The position numbers and the translations under genes are program-made. Below the pieces are notes generated by a model, which saw only the letters and a list, made by a program, of their open reading frames with translations, did not search any database and was not told the DNA's origin. A stretch of DNA of 64,000 bases from Flammeovirga kamogawensis (GTDB lineage Bacteria; Bacteroidota; Bacteroidia; Cytophagales; Flammeovirgaceae). The stretch is from contig NZ_CP076128.1 of the NCBI RefSeq assembly GCF_018736065.1, positions 1,674,001 to 1,738,000 of the forward strand. The letters are read 5' to 3'. Below are positions 1 through 8,838 of the stretch, piece by piece. How positions within the stretch are numbered: position 1 is the stretch's first letter; the number at the start of each line of letters is the position of its first letter.

Positions 1-360
1 TTCACCACCTAATACACCGTAGTTCATTGCAATAGTTTTAGAAGCGTCAGCTACTAAAGGATAAGTTACACCTTCAATACCACCTTCTTTCTTTGGTGTC
101 ATTAACCAAGCTAAGTGTGTTTCTTCTGTATCTGTAGAAACACCAATTACTTGAACTCCTCTTTTTTCGAATTCAGGTAATTTTTCTTGAAATGCCAAGA
201 TTTCAGTTGGACATACGAAAGTAAAATCTTTTGGATAGAAGAAAAGTACTACTTCTTTCTTACCAATAAATTGCTCTAAAGAAAAGCTTTCTACTATCTC
301 TTCTCCGTTGATTACTGCACCTGCAGTGAACAATGGTGCTGCCTTATTAACTAATGACAT
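1..360 (-). CDS. 2-Cys peroxiredoxin (AhpC/TSA family), 3' end outside window
   Basis: Thiol peroxidase that reduces hydrogen peroxide and organic hydroperoxides in the cytoplasm. The first 120 codons are visible. The protein starts MSLVNKAAPLF and carries the peroxidatic-cysteine motif FTFVCPTE with C50, followed by GVSTDTEETHLAW, typical of Prx1/AhpC-type enzymes. The resolving cysteine would lie beyond the window edge. The start is the ATG at 360, the only one giving the normal N-terminus. A possible Bacteroidota -7 box (TACTTTTG, minus strand) lies about 44 bp upstream, and a 12-bp palindrome lies further up. Family assignment is secure; the exact subclass is not. Confidence 0.93.
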   Translation of the reverse strand, partial: MSLVNKAAPLFTAGAVINGEEIVESFSLEQFIGKKEVVLFFYPKDFTFVCPTEILAFQEKLPEFEKRGVQVIGVSTDTEETHLAWLMTPKKEGGIEGVTYPLVADASKTIAMNYGVLGGE

Positions 361-403
361 TGAATTAATTTTTTACGTTAAACAAAGTTTATTTTTGTTA
401 TCA

Positions 404-411
404 CAAAAGTA
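404..411 (-). promoter_or_regulatory. Possible -7 promoter box of the peroxiredoxin gene
   Basis: The minus strand reads TACTTTTG, matching the Bacteroidota -7 consensus TAnnTTTG. It would place transcription start roughly 37 nt before the peroxiredoxin ATG. No clear -33 TTG was found at the usual distance, so this is tentative. Confidence 0.35.
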
Positions 412-453
412 GTGTTTATTAGCTTAAAACCTATTTTTGTCACCTTTTTTTAA

Positions 454-465
454 TGATAATTATCA
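454..465. promoter_or_regulatory. 12-bp perfect palindrome TGATAATTATCA upstream of peroxiredoxin
   Basis: TGATAATTATCA is a perfect inverted repeat between the end of the acetyltransferase gene and the peroxiredoxin promoter region. It resembles Fur/PerR half-sites (TGATAAT/ATTATCA) placed closer together than usual. Short AT-rich palindromes also arise by chance here, so an operator role is only a possibility. Confidence 0.25.
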
Positions 466-495
466 AGCTATAAACTTACCTCATTCACTTGTAAT

Positions 496-987
496 TTAGA
501 CACTCTTTACCAAAATATAATCGTCCATTACATAGCCCTTACCTATATCAGCAACAACATCATCAATTACTTTAAAATTCATCTTTTTATAAACCGCTAT
601 AGAATTCTCGTTGTATTTATTTACGGTAAGTCGTACTCCTTTTTTATTTCTATGTCTTGCTTGTTCCTCTACAAATTGTATTGCTTTTTTACCTATACTT
701 TTTCCTCTATAATCAGCATCAACATACACTTTACTTAAGAATAAATTTTCTTCTTCATTTTTAAAACCAATATAACCAACACACACGTTGTTATACTTGA
801 GTTCATAGTATTCTAATCCATCTTGTACTTGCAGCTTCATAGCTGTAAAAGATTGAAACTTCTCAAGCATGTAAGCTACTTGTTCTGCTCCAATGATTGG
901 TGTGTAATGTGCTTTCCAAATTTTTTCGGCTAGTTGTTCAATTATTAAAAATTGTTGGTCTGTTGTGGCTCTTATAATCTCTATCAT
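496..987 (-). CDS. GNAT family N-acetyltransferase
   Basis: A 163-residue protein with the GNAT fold. The acetyl-CoA binding loop is YRGKSIGKK (about residues 94-102), following the beta-strand FLSKVYVDADY. The C-terminal part (NENSIAVYKKMNFKV) is the usual helix-strand that closes the domain. The substrate cannot be read from the sequence; small-molecule or protein N-acetylation are both possible. It stands alone, with the SusE-like gene's terminator upstream and the peroxiredoxin downstream on the same strand. Confidence 0.85.
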   Translation of the reverse strand: MIEIIRATTDQQFLIIEQLAEKIWKAHYTPIIGAEQVAYMLEKFQSFTAMKLQVQDGLEYYELKYNNVCVGYIGFKNEEENLFLSKVYVDADYRGKSIGKKAIQFVEEQARHRNKKGVRLTVNKYNENSIAVYKKMNFKVIDDVVADIGKGYVMDDYILVKSV

Positions 988-1067
988 GTTATATCTTTTA
1001 GAATGATGAATATCGGCTGATGAGAATATTTTTCCAAATTGATATCTCTACATTATGTTTATTACAC

Positions 1068-1098
1068 AAAAAAGCAGCCCTATTTCTAGAGCTGCTTA
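1068..1098 (-). terminator. Intrinsic terminator after the SusE-like gene
   Basis: On the minus strand the stem AAGCAGC/GCTGCTT is followed by a run of T. It lies just after the SusE-like stop codon and closes the susC-susD-susE transcription unit. Confidence 0.75.
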
Positions 1099-1121
1099 TT
1101 TATTTCATTGATCAAAAGGGC

Positions 1122-2240
1122 TTATTCTACTGACAATGTCTTTGTTTCTATGTTTAAAGTAAATGTAGCTGTTGCTAAATCTGCTCCAGTATAATTAAAG
1201 TTTCCGCCTTTTTCTTCTAACTTAATTACACTTGCGGCTGATGAGATTTCACTAAAACCATAGTTTCCATAATCCCAAGAACCTAAAACATTTACGAATT
1301 TAAATTCTTCACCAGATTTTAATGGCCCAGTATAAACTAATACATTTTCATCTTCAGCAGTTGGTATAAATTCCATAATTGTCTCACCTGCATTATTCCA
1401 ACCGTTTTCAGAACCTACTTTAAAGATACCGTACTTTCTTACTTGAAGCGTTTTCTTTTCAGGGTCAGTAGCATCAATTTCAAAATGATAATTTCGTGCT
1501 TCATCATTTAATACAATATTTGTACTCTCTCCTGCATCTTTTTGAATGTTTGATGAATGTCTACCTTCAAAAGCAGTATAATTCCACTCAGAACCCCAAT
1601 CTCCTAAAAATTCTAGTACTTTAAATACTGCATTATTTTCACCATCTTTTTCGATATAGTGTACACCAGTAAACTTAATATCTGATGTTTTTTCTAAAGC
1701 AAATTCTGTCGATTCAGGATTCCAACCACTAAATGATCCTACTAAGAATACTTCAGTAGCCTGAGCAAATACAGCTGCTGCAAAACCAAAATGATTTGAT
1801 GGTAAAGCCTGAATACCTTCTACAGGGGTTTCTAACTTCCCTGCAAAAGCTTTAACTCGAATATCAAAATCGGTAATATTACCTGGTGAGACCTCTAATT
1901 CATTTAATGCTTTATTTATCTCCTCATTCGTAATATTCGCAGTTAAATTAGTAGTTTCTAAAATTGTTGCAACGTTTGTACTATCTCCTTGCAAAGCTAC
2001 TTGAACTGCATATTGTGTTGCAGCTGTAACTCCTAAATTTGCTTCAGACCAAGATACCGTTTCCCAATCTTCTGGAAGATTATCTTCAGTAAATATATAC
2101 TCCGTTTTAGTGATTGGATCTTCTAAAATTGGTGAAATAGAATTACTTGGATGATATACTGTTTTCTCTTGTGTTTGACAAGACACTAAAATCAAAAAAG
2201 TAAAACTTAATATATTGATATATAGATTATTAAATCTCAT
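1122..2240 (-). CDS. SusE/SusF-like outer-membrane lipoprotein
   Basis: A 372-residue surface lipoprotein with a lipobox ending at C21 (LILVSC). The N-terminal domain (about 40-150) looks like the SusE immunoglobulin-like module (strands such as ATQYAVQVALQGDS). Two further modules (about 155-265 and 270-372) contain VGSFSGWNPES and VGSENGWNN, typical of the carbohydrate-binding domains of SusE/SusF proteins. It should bind glycan at the cell surface and deliver it to the SusC/SusD pair. It is the last gene of a three-gene cassette, 67 bp after susD. The glycan is unknown; SusE-type domains are best known from starch systems, but no amylase is nearby. Confidence 0.8.
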   Translation of the reverse strand: MRFNNLYINILSFTFLILVSCQTQEKTVYHPSNSISPILEDPITKTEYIFTEDNLPEDWETVSWSEANLGVTAATQYAVQVALQGDSTNVATILETTNLTANITNEEINKALNELEVSPGNITDFDIRVKAFAGKLETPVEGIQALPSNHFGFAAAVFAQATEVFLVGSFSGWNPESTEFALEKTSDIKFTGVHYIEKDGENNAVFKVLEFLGDWGSEWNYTAFEGRHSSNIQKDAGESTNIVLNDEARNYHFEIDATDPEKKTLQVRKYGIFKVGSENGWNNAGETIMEFIPTAEDENVLVYTGPLKSGEEFKFVNVLGSWDYGNYGFSEISSAASVIKLEEKGGNFNYTGADLATATFTLNIETKTLSVE

Positions 2241-2307
2241 AATTATAAAATTTTAATCGTATTACAACTTCAAAATTAAACTATAGTATAACTCTGAAGT
2301 TAAATTA

Positions 2308-3906
2308 CTAATAATTAGGGTTTTGTTTAAGGTTTGGATTTGCTCCCACATCAGATGCTGGCAATGGGTATAATTCGTATCTAGAGTCAACATCTTTACC
2401 ATCTACAACACCACCTTTATAAGACCACGGTGCTACATAAGTACCATTTGTATATTGACCAAAACGTCTTAAATCTGTACGCCTGTGCCCTTCCCAATAC
2501 AATTCTCTCGCTCTTTCGGCCAATAAAAACTCTTCTGTAATTTGAGGAACTGCACCTGTTCTTCCAACTCTATCCCAAAGCTTCTTTACATTTAAATTTG
2601 ATGCAGCACCAGACAATCTTAATTCAATTTCTGTTTGCATTAGTAAAGCATCAGCCAAACGGAATACTGGGAAGTTTGTATCTACAAAGTCTAAACGTGT
2701 AGCTCCAGAACCATCTGATTTCATGTTTTTGAATTTCTCAATTCCATATCCTTCAGTAAATTCTCTATAATCCGTCACCTCTCTTTTATTCCCTTTAAAG
2801 AACATTCCTCTAGGGTCTATCTGCTTCTCATTTCCATCTTCAAATTGTTCGTACAATGAAGGCATAGAGCGGTTACCACCCCATCCGCCACCAATACCAA
2901 ACTTGGCAGCATCCATTTCTCCACCAACAGAAGCACAAACTAAGTAAGTTGTACCACCATATGTTTGTGTATAATTTCCATCAAAATTTATTGCAAAAAT
3001 GATCTCATTATGTTGTAAGTAATTATCTGCTAAGAAGAGTGTTTCGTAAGCAGTGTAATCTTTTGTTGCATTTTCTATTAAAGAATAATTAGCGATTACT
3101 AAATCTGTATATTTTTTAGCTTCAGTTAATTTATCTTGGTTGATATATACTCCAGCATTTAAATACAATTTAGCAAGTAACATATAAGCTGCACCCTTAT
3201 TTGCTTGTCCTACAAGGCCCGCATTTGCATCAACTAATTGCTCTTCTCCAGAAGTTTCAATAATTGCTAAAAGCTCTGCTTCTATATAATCAAACAATTC
3301 AGTACCGCCTAGTTCACCAGCAGGATTAGGTAAATCAGATCCAACTTTATCATTTTCTGTAACAAAAGGTACGATATTACCGAATAAATCAAGTGCATGC
3401 CAATAAGAGAATGCTCTTAAGAACCTAGCCTGAGCTCTATACGCTTTCACTTCTTCAAAAGGAGCATCATTCGTATCTCTTAAATACTGGTTACAAAGCG
3501 TTACTTGATAAATTACACGGTTATAAAGTGCTTCAATTAACGTATTGGTTGACACCCAGTTCATGAAACTCATTGATGGTTGACCAGGATCTGTCCATCC
3601 ATTAATTGCTTCATCTGTAGGTAATTCTTGTGCTTCCCAAAGTCTTCTTAAATATTGAGATGCACCTTCATCAATACCACCTAAATCACCGTCACCTGCT
3701 GGGCCTTGCTGACCTGTTGTTGCATAACCTGCATACAGTTTTGATAAACCTTGTTGGTAACTTGCAAGATCAGTATATGTATTGTCTTTCGTTTTCTCTC
3801 TTGGATCAACTGGAACGGTGTCTAGTTGGTGAACACAAGAGGTAAGTGAAGTAGCTAAAACTAATATAGCTACCCAAATAGATGTTTTTATATTTTTAAT
3901 ATTCAT
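2308..3906 (-). CDS. SusD/RagB family glycan-binding lipoprotein
   Basis: A 532-residue outer-membrane lipoprotein (signal peptide with Cys at 24, TSLTSC). The TPR-like helical core, the RAQARFLRAFSYWHALDLFG motif and the C-terminal RARELYWEGHRRTDLRRFG motif are diagnostic of SusD/RagB proteins. It caps the SusC transporter and captures the oligosaccharide. It starts 12 bp after susC stops, so the two are co-transcribed. Ligand unknown. Confidence 0.95.
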   Translation of the reverse strand: MNIKNIKTSIWVAILVLATSLTSCVHQLDTVPVDPREKTKDNTYTDLASYQQGLSKLYAGYATTGQQGPAGDGDLGGIDEGASQYLRRLWEAQELPTDEAINGWTDPGQPSMSFMNWVSTNTLIEALYNRVIYQVTLCNQYLRDTNDAPFEEVKAYRAQARFLRAFSYWHALDLFGNIVPFVTENDKVGSDLPNPAGELGGTELFDYIEAELLAIIETSGEEQLVDANAGLVGQANKGAAYMLLAKLYLNAGVYINQDKLTEAKKYTDLVIANYSLIENATKDYTAYETLFLADNYLQHNEIIFAINFDGNYTQTYGGTTYLVCASVGGEMDAAKFGIGGGWGGNRSMPSLYEQFEDGNEKQIDPRGMFFKGNKREVTDYREFTEGYGIEKFKNMKSDGSGATRLDFVDTNFPVFRLADALLMQTEIELRLSGAASNLNVKKLWDRVGRTGAVPQITEEFLLAERARELYWEGHRRTDLRRFGQYTNGTYVAPWSYKGGVVDGKDVDSRYELYPLPASDVGANPNLKQNPNY

Positions 3907-3918
3907 TGTTGCTATGTT

Positions 3919-6915
3919 TTAGAAGTTCACATTTACACCTAACATAAATGTTGTAGGACGAGGATACATATTGTTATCAATACCTCCTTGAATTTCCGGA
4001 TCTACTCCTTTGTAATTAGAAAATACACAAGGGTTGTTTACTGTACCAAAAACTCTTGCCGACATCTTTCCATCATTTAAGTTATTGAAGTTATAACCTA
4101 CCATAATGTTGTCTATTCTAAAGAAGTTAGCATCCTGAACATAGTAATCTGATTTTAACTGGGCATTTTGGAAACCTGTATTGTAAATATCAGAAGTTAC
4201 GTTGTTTGTATTTCCGTTGGCTGATGAATACAAGTTGTTATAATATGCATTGTTTGAGTCTACATTATTATATACTTGTCCGCCAAAGCTAGCACGACCA
4301 GCCATACTAAATTCCCAGTTTTTATACGATACTCTTGTAGTAAAACCTAAATATACATTTGCCATAGGGTCACCAGCGATGTACATATCTTTTTCGTCAA
4401 TTACACCGTCACCATTTCTATCTACATAAGCCCCTTCAATTGGTTTTCCAGCTTCGTCATAAATTTGCTCATAAACTAAGAATGAGTATGGAGCATATCC
4501 TTCTTTATGAATTTGGATTGTTTCGCCTGTACCACCAGAGATACCACCAACTTTCACACCTTCATAGTTAGGATCGTCTACCATTGTTAGTTTCGTAATT
4601 TTTGAATCGTTATAAGTAAAGTTCACACCAAAATCCCAATGGAAATCTTTCTTTTGAATGATCTTAGTATTTACAGACAATTCAATACCCTTATTTTCCA
4701 TAGAACCTACGTTAGTAAGTAACATGTTTGTAAGGTTAGATCCTGCAGGAACTGGAACCATATTTAATAAGTCGTTCGTTACTCTATAATATCCTTCAAC
4801 TGCACCTGTAACCCTATCATTAAAGAAACCATAATCTAAACCGACGTTATAAGTAACTGTTTCTTCCCATTTAATATTCTCATCGTATCCTTCAGGACGA
4901 ATTGTAGGAACATAAATGATCTGACCTGTGTTTGGATCGTAGTAAGAATATTGAGATTGTGCATCACCATAGGTATATCTTGCCATGTATGGGTAATCTC
5001 CCCCACCAATATTCTGTTGTCCTGTAATACCAACACCTGCTCTTAATTTAAGGTTAGATAATTTATCAAAACCTTGCATCCAAGGTTCTTCATTAATTTT
5101 CCAAGCTAAAGCTAAAGAAGGGAATGTACCCCATCTGTTATCAGGAGAGAAACGAGAAGTACCATCTTGACGTACAGTAACTGTAGCCATATACTTATCA
5201 TTAAATGTGTAATTAAATCTACCAAAGAACGATACTAAATAATATTCAGTTGCCCAGATATTCTCTTTAGGATTTTCAACATTACCTTGAACGTTATTTT
5301 CATTACTTGTACCTTCAGAATAGAAGTGCTGCCAAGAATAACCGCCCATAACATCGAACCTAGATTTACCTATTTCTTTATTGTATTGTAAATAAACATC
5401 TAATAATTCATTACGTTTATTTTCTGTATAATCACTTACAAAACCACCAGTTGCTCCGTTATTAATATTCCAAGGTGTTTCTTCTCCTGCATAGATACCT
5501 CCATTAGAAGATGAGTAATCATAACCTGCATTTACTTTTACACTCAAATCTTCAAATCCATGAATTTTGTAATCTAATTGCATGTTACCAATACTTCTAT
5601 TCACCTTAGCTTTATTACTTTCTTGTTCTAACATTGCCATTGGGTTAGAAGGTGCATTTACAGACGGAGCACCATTTTGTAACCATGTATGGTAGCCACC
5701 ATAAGGAGCATAAGCAGGGTCGTTACTCTTTACAGGTTGTGTTGGATCGTATATAACAGCAGAACCCATTGCTCCAGTATTTGCAAATTGGTTATCTACA
5801 AACATACCTTTTATAGATGCATTTACTTTTAAATGATCGTCTAAAAATGTAGGTGATAAATTAAGATTTACAGTAGTACGTTCCATCTGAGATGTTTGCA
5901 TAGTACCATTATCCAAGTTGTAACCAACAGTTGCTCTAAATGGTAAAACCCCTTTAATGTTACCAGAAACACCCACATTCTGATCTGTACTTACCGTTGT
6001 TCTTAATACCTCTTGTTGCCAATCTGTATTTGCATCACCTAATAAATGTTCACCAGGTCTGCCACTCATTAAATCTCTATACTGATCTGCCGTTAAAACA
6101 TCTACTTGTTCGTTTGGCGTATTAACAGATACAGAACCAGAATAATTAACACTCAATTTTGAGCTACTATTTTCTCCTTTTTTCGTTGTAATAATTAATA
6201 CACCATTTGATGCACGTGAACCATAAATTGCTGTAGCAGAAGCATCTTTCAATACAGTCATGCTCTCAATATCGTTCGGGTTAATGGCATTTAAAGGGTT
6301 ACGCATACCTGCAACACCTTCTGAATCAACAGGGACACCATCAATTACAATCAATGGGTCATTCGATGCAGATAAAGACGATCCACCACGAATACGAATT
6401 GTAGATCCAGCACCTGGAGCACCACCTGAGTTAGTAATCTGAACACCCGCTACTTTACCTTGTAATAAACCTTGAGGTGATGTAATTGCACCTTGGTTAA
6501 ATCCATCTGCAGTAACGGCTTCTACAGAACCTGTAGCATCTTTTTTGTTTACACTACCGTAACCAATTACCAGAACTTCTTCTAATTGTTCTGCATCAAC
6601 TTCCATGTTAATATCAATGGTTGTTTCTGTTGTAAGCGTCACCTCTTTCTTTTGATAACCAATATAACTATACATCAAAATAGAAGCTTGATTATCAATA
6701 GTCAATTTATAATGACCATCAAAATCTGAAGTAGTACCTTGTGTGGTTCCTTTTACAACTACTGCAACTCCTGGTAATGGTGAGCCATTTTCATCAACAA
6801 TAGTTCCTTTGATGGTTTTTTCTTGTGCGGAAACAATGTTACTCATCAAAGTAGAGAGTATAAAGATCCATGCACAAACAAACCATTTGTTTGTCTGAAG
6901 TAGATTTCTTTTCAT
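3919..6915 (-). CDS. SusC/RagA family TonB-dependent outer-membrane transporter
   Basis: A 998-residue TonB-linked outer-membrane protein. A signal peptide of about 31 residues (ending VSAQ) is followed by a carboxypeptidase-D-like regulatory domain (TIKGTIVDENGSPLPGV), the LEEVLVIGYG stretch, a plug domain (residues about 120-240, with RIRGGSSLSASNDPLIVIDG and DASATAIYGSRASNGV) and a 22-strand barrel ending in VNVNF. It imports glycan captured by the SusD partner. It is the first gene of susC-susD-susE. No sigma/anti-sigma pair, hybrid regulator or glycoside hydrolase adjoins it, so substrate and control are unknown. Confidence 0.96.
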   Translation of the reverse strand: MKRNLLQTNKWFVCAWIFILSTLMSNIVSAQEKTIKGTIVDENGSPLPGVAVVVKGTTQGTTSDFDGHYKLTIDNQASILMYSYIGYQKKEVTLTTETTIDINMEVDAEQLEEVLVIGYGSVNKKDATGSVEAVTADGFNQGAITSPQGLLQGKVAGVQITNSGGAPGAGSTIRIRGGSSLSASNDPLIVIDGVPVDSEGVAGMRNPLNAINPNDIESMTVLKDASATAIYGSRASNGVLIITTKKGENSSSKLSVNYSGSVSVNTPNEQVDVLTADQYRDLMSGRPGEHLLGDANTDWQQEVLRTTVSTDQNVGVSGNIKGVLPFRATVGYNLDNGTMQTSQMERTTVNLNLSPTFLDDHLKVNASIKGMFVDNQFANTGAMGSAVIYDPTQPVKSNDPAYAPYGGYHTWLQNGAPSVNAPSNPMAMLEQESNKAKVNRSIGNMQLDYKIHGFEDLSVKVNAGYDYSSSNGGIYAGEETPWNINNGATGGFVSDYTENKRNELLDVYLQYNKEIGKSRFDVMGGYSWQHFYSEGTSNENNVQGNVENPKENIWATEYYLVSFFGRFNYTFNDKYMATVTVRQDGTSRFSPDNRWGTFPSLALAWKINEEPWMQGFDKLSNLKLRAGVGITGQQNIGGGDYPYMARYTYGDAQSQYSYYDPNTGQIIYVPTIRPEGYDENIKWEETVTYNVGLDYGFFNDRVTGAVEGYYRVTNDLLNMVPVPAGSNLTNMLLTNVGSMENKGIELSVNTKIIQKKDFHWDFGVNFTYNDSKITKLTMVDDPNYEGVKVGGISGGTGETIQIHKEGYAPYSFLVYEQIYDEAGKPIEGAYVDRNGDGVIDEKDMYIAGDPMANVYLGFTTRVSYKNWEFSMAGRASFGGQVYNNVDSNNAYYNNLYSSANGNTNNVTSDIYNTGFQNAQLKSDYYVQDANFFRIDNIMVGYNFNNLNDGKMSARVFGTVNNPCVFSNYKGVDPEIQGGIDNNMYPRPTTFMLGVNVNF

Positions 6916-7334
6916 AATAAATAATGATAATAAATTAGGTATTAGTCTAGACCCCTATATATTTAAAGGATCTAAATTCATTTCAATACTGCTATTGTTT
7001 ATTTAAACTTGCGAAATTTTAAACTTAAAAAAATACAATACTATAACTGCTTATATTACAAGTGCAATGTTAACACTTATGCGTTAATTTTACACATTAA
7101 TTTTTTGTAAAAAAAGAAGAAGTATTTAACAGAAATAATTAAACATATTTTTATAACACACAACACTACGCAATAGATAGCCGATTTTAAGTTAAATTTA
7201 TTAAAGCAAACGGTTTCATTAAATCTTAATTTTATGATAAAAAGAAGTGTTACATTTAACAAATGAGCTTTTTTTTTGATAAAAAGATGAATGACTATTA
7301 TCAGTATTTTCTACCAAAAAAATAGAATAAATAA
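6916..7334. other. Intergenic leader region upstream of susC (no gene seen)
   Basis: About 420 bp of very AT-rich DNA between the first susC and the terminator of the SDR gene. I see no convincing coding sequence, RNA gene or clean TAnnTTTG promoter box. It must contain the promoter and leader of the susC-susD-susE cassette. A 61-codon minus-strand ORF at 7077-7262 was judged non-coding. Confidence 0.5.
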
Positions 7335-7370
7335 AAAAAGCACTTAACAACCGGTTGCTAAATGCTTTTT
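7335..7370 (-). terminator. Intrinsic terminator after the SDR gene
   Basis: A long stem-loop: the 18-base arms AAAAAGCATTTAGCAACC and its partner pair almost fully on the minus strand, the two differences becoming G-U pairs, followed by T residues. It ends the DsbA-like/SDR transcription unit. Confidence 0.7.
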
Positions 7371-7419
7371 CGTACAGAATACTATTTTTTTAAAAAAAGA
7401 GCACCTTAATTTTAATGTA

Positions 7420-8118
7420 TTACGGATTTGTTGCCCAAACACTTAATTGAGGTACAAAAGCTCTTCTTTTTAAAGATAAATTTGAAATAATTACCTCTGC
7501 GATATCCTCTGCAGTTAATTTATTTTCATCCAATGGTATTTCACCACCTAGATTATTATTAAAAGTACCTGTAGTCCAACTAGGGTCTACATGATAAACT
7601 CTAATATTATCTTTTCTTAATTCTTTTACTAATGTCTGTGATAAATTTAATAATGCTGCTTTACTAGATGCATAAGCTGCACCATTCTCAAAACCATAAC
7701 TTCCGCCTGTAGCTCCTATATTAACGATGTCTCCATAAGTTTGTGATTTAAAATACGGCAAACATAGCTGAACCAAACGTGCAGGTGCAATAACATTCAC
7801 AGCATACATTAATTCAAAGTCAGTACGTTTTAATTCTTCAATACCCGCAACAATAACAAAACCAGCATTGTTTATTAATAAATCTACAGTTGAGAGTTTC
7901 TCAATAGCATAATTAAAATAGGTAAGGATCCCATCTTCCGTACTTAAATCTACAGTAATGCCTTTTGCAGATGTTTGCTGAATCACTTTTTCAACTTTAT
8001 CAGCTTCTTTTCCACAAAAAACTACTTCAGCTCCAAGGTCAGTTAACTGTTTTAAAAGTTCTAACCCGATACCTGAACTCCCTCCTGTTAGCATTACTTT
8101 TTTACCTGTCCATATCAT
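7420..8118 (-). CDS. Short-chain dehydrogenase/reductase (SDR)
   Basis: A 232-residue Rossmann-fold oxidoreductase. The glycine-rich cofactor loop TGGSSGIG lies at residues 11-18, the NNAG motif at 83-86, and the catalytic YASSK at Y149/K153. The usual serine 13 residues before the tyrosine is replaced by A136 within IVNIGATGGS, so catalysis may differ from classical SDRs. The start codon overlaps the stop of the upstream DsbA-like gene by 4 bp (ATGA), implying translational coupling. Substrate unknown. Confidence 0.9.
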   Translation of the reverse strand: MIWTGKKVMLTGGSSGIGLELLKQLTDLGAEVVFCGKEADKVEKVIQQTSAKGITVDLSTEDGILTYFNYAIEKLSTVDLLINNAGFVIVAGIEELKRTDFELMYAVNVIAPARLVQLCLPYFKSQTYGDIVNIGATGGSYGFENGAAYASSKAALLNLSQTLVKELRKDNIRVYHVDPSWTTGTFNNNLGGEIPLDENKLTAEDIAEVIISNLSLKRRAFVPQLSVWATNP

Positions 8119-8738
8119 ACAGTAAAACCGTAAATTTTATCTACCATTAGATCACCATCAAAATACCCTGCAGCCAACTCTTCTGCTTCACCATTGCCCT
8201 TATCTATTAATAAAGAAGGAAAACCATTTGCTAAATGCCTTGCCTGATTTATTTCTGCAATTGTATCACTTTGATCTTCATCCGAGCCCCAACCATCCAT
8301 AAATGTTTTTGTATCTATTTCTAAATTTTGCAAAACAGTTAAATATGTTTTAAAATCATCAAAACGCTGACCAAAATAAAACTGTGCTCTTTGTAATTCT
8401 GATATAAAATCTAACAGCTTTTCTGGAGCATTCTTTTTCACCCAAGTAATCGCTAGTGCTGGTTCAAAACTAGAAAAAGTATACGTTTCATCTTTTGATA
8501 ATTCATAAAACTCAGTACTAACAAGTGCTCCTGTTTTCTCTTCCATAACTGGCGAATGCTGTTTCATAAAATGGTTTGTTTCTTCACCACCTTTAGGCGC
8601 TTGATCACCAATCCACATTCCGCCTACTAAAATTTCAAAGTCTATTTCACCTTTGTATGCATCATATACTTTTTGAATATTCTTGCTATTTCCGTAGCAC
8701 CACCCACACTGAGGGTCCATTACATATATTAATTTCAT
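8115..8738 (-). CDS. DsbA family thiol oxidoreductase-like protein (FrnE-like)
   Basis: A 207-residue cytoplasmic thioredoxin-fold protein without a signal peptide. The N-terminus carries the active-site CGWC (C11/C14) after the first beta strand (KLIYVMDPQ). The helical insertion and the late strand with FPSLLIDKGNG (a proline just before the strand, like the thioredoxin cis-Pro) fit the DsbA/FrnE family. FrnE-like proteins are linked to redox stress and disulfide handling. It is translationally coupled to the SDR gene, suggesting a shared redox role. Confidence 0.85.
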   Translation of the reverse strand: MKLIYVMDPQCGWCYGNSKNIQKVYDAYKGEIDFEILVGGMWIGDQAPKGGEETNHFMKQHSPVMEEKTGALVSTEFYELSKDETYTFSSFEPALAITWVKKNAPEKLLDFISELQRAQFYFGQRFDDFKTYLTVLQNLEIDTKTFMDGWGSDEDQSDTIAEINQARHLANGFPSLLIDKGNGEAEELAAGYFDGDLMVDKIYGFTV

Positions 8739-8790
8739 CTTTTTCTAATTTGATTGATCTTGGCAAAGATTGATAAAAATTACCCATAAA

Positions 8791-8822
8791 AAAATAGTCC
8801 GAGTAAATACAAGGACTATTTT
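8791..8822 (-). terminator. Intrinsic terminator after the large T9SS protein gene
   Basis: Stem AAAATAGTCC / GGACTATTTT with a 12-base loop, located just beyond the stop codon of the gene ending at 8839 and giving U-rich RNA on the minus strand. Confidence 0.75.
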
Positions 8823-8838
8823 CCCTTTACTAACTATT

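Noticed and set aside
7077-7262. 61-codon minus-strand ORF upstream of the first susC
   Set aside because: Composition is that of AT-rich non-coding DNA (runs of Phe, Lys, Ile), with no promoter or terminator, and it lies in the susC leader region.
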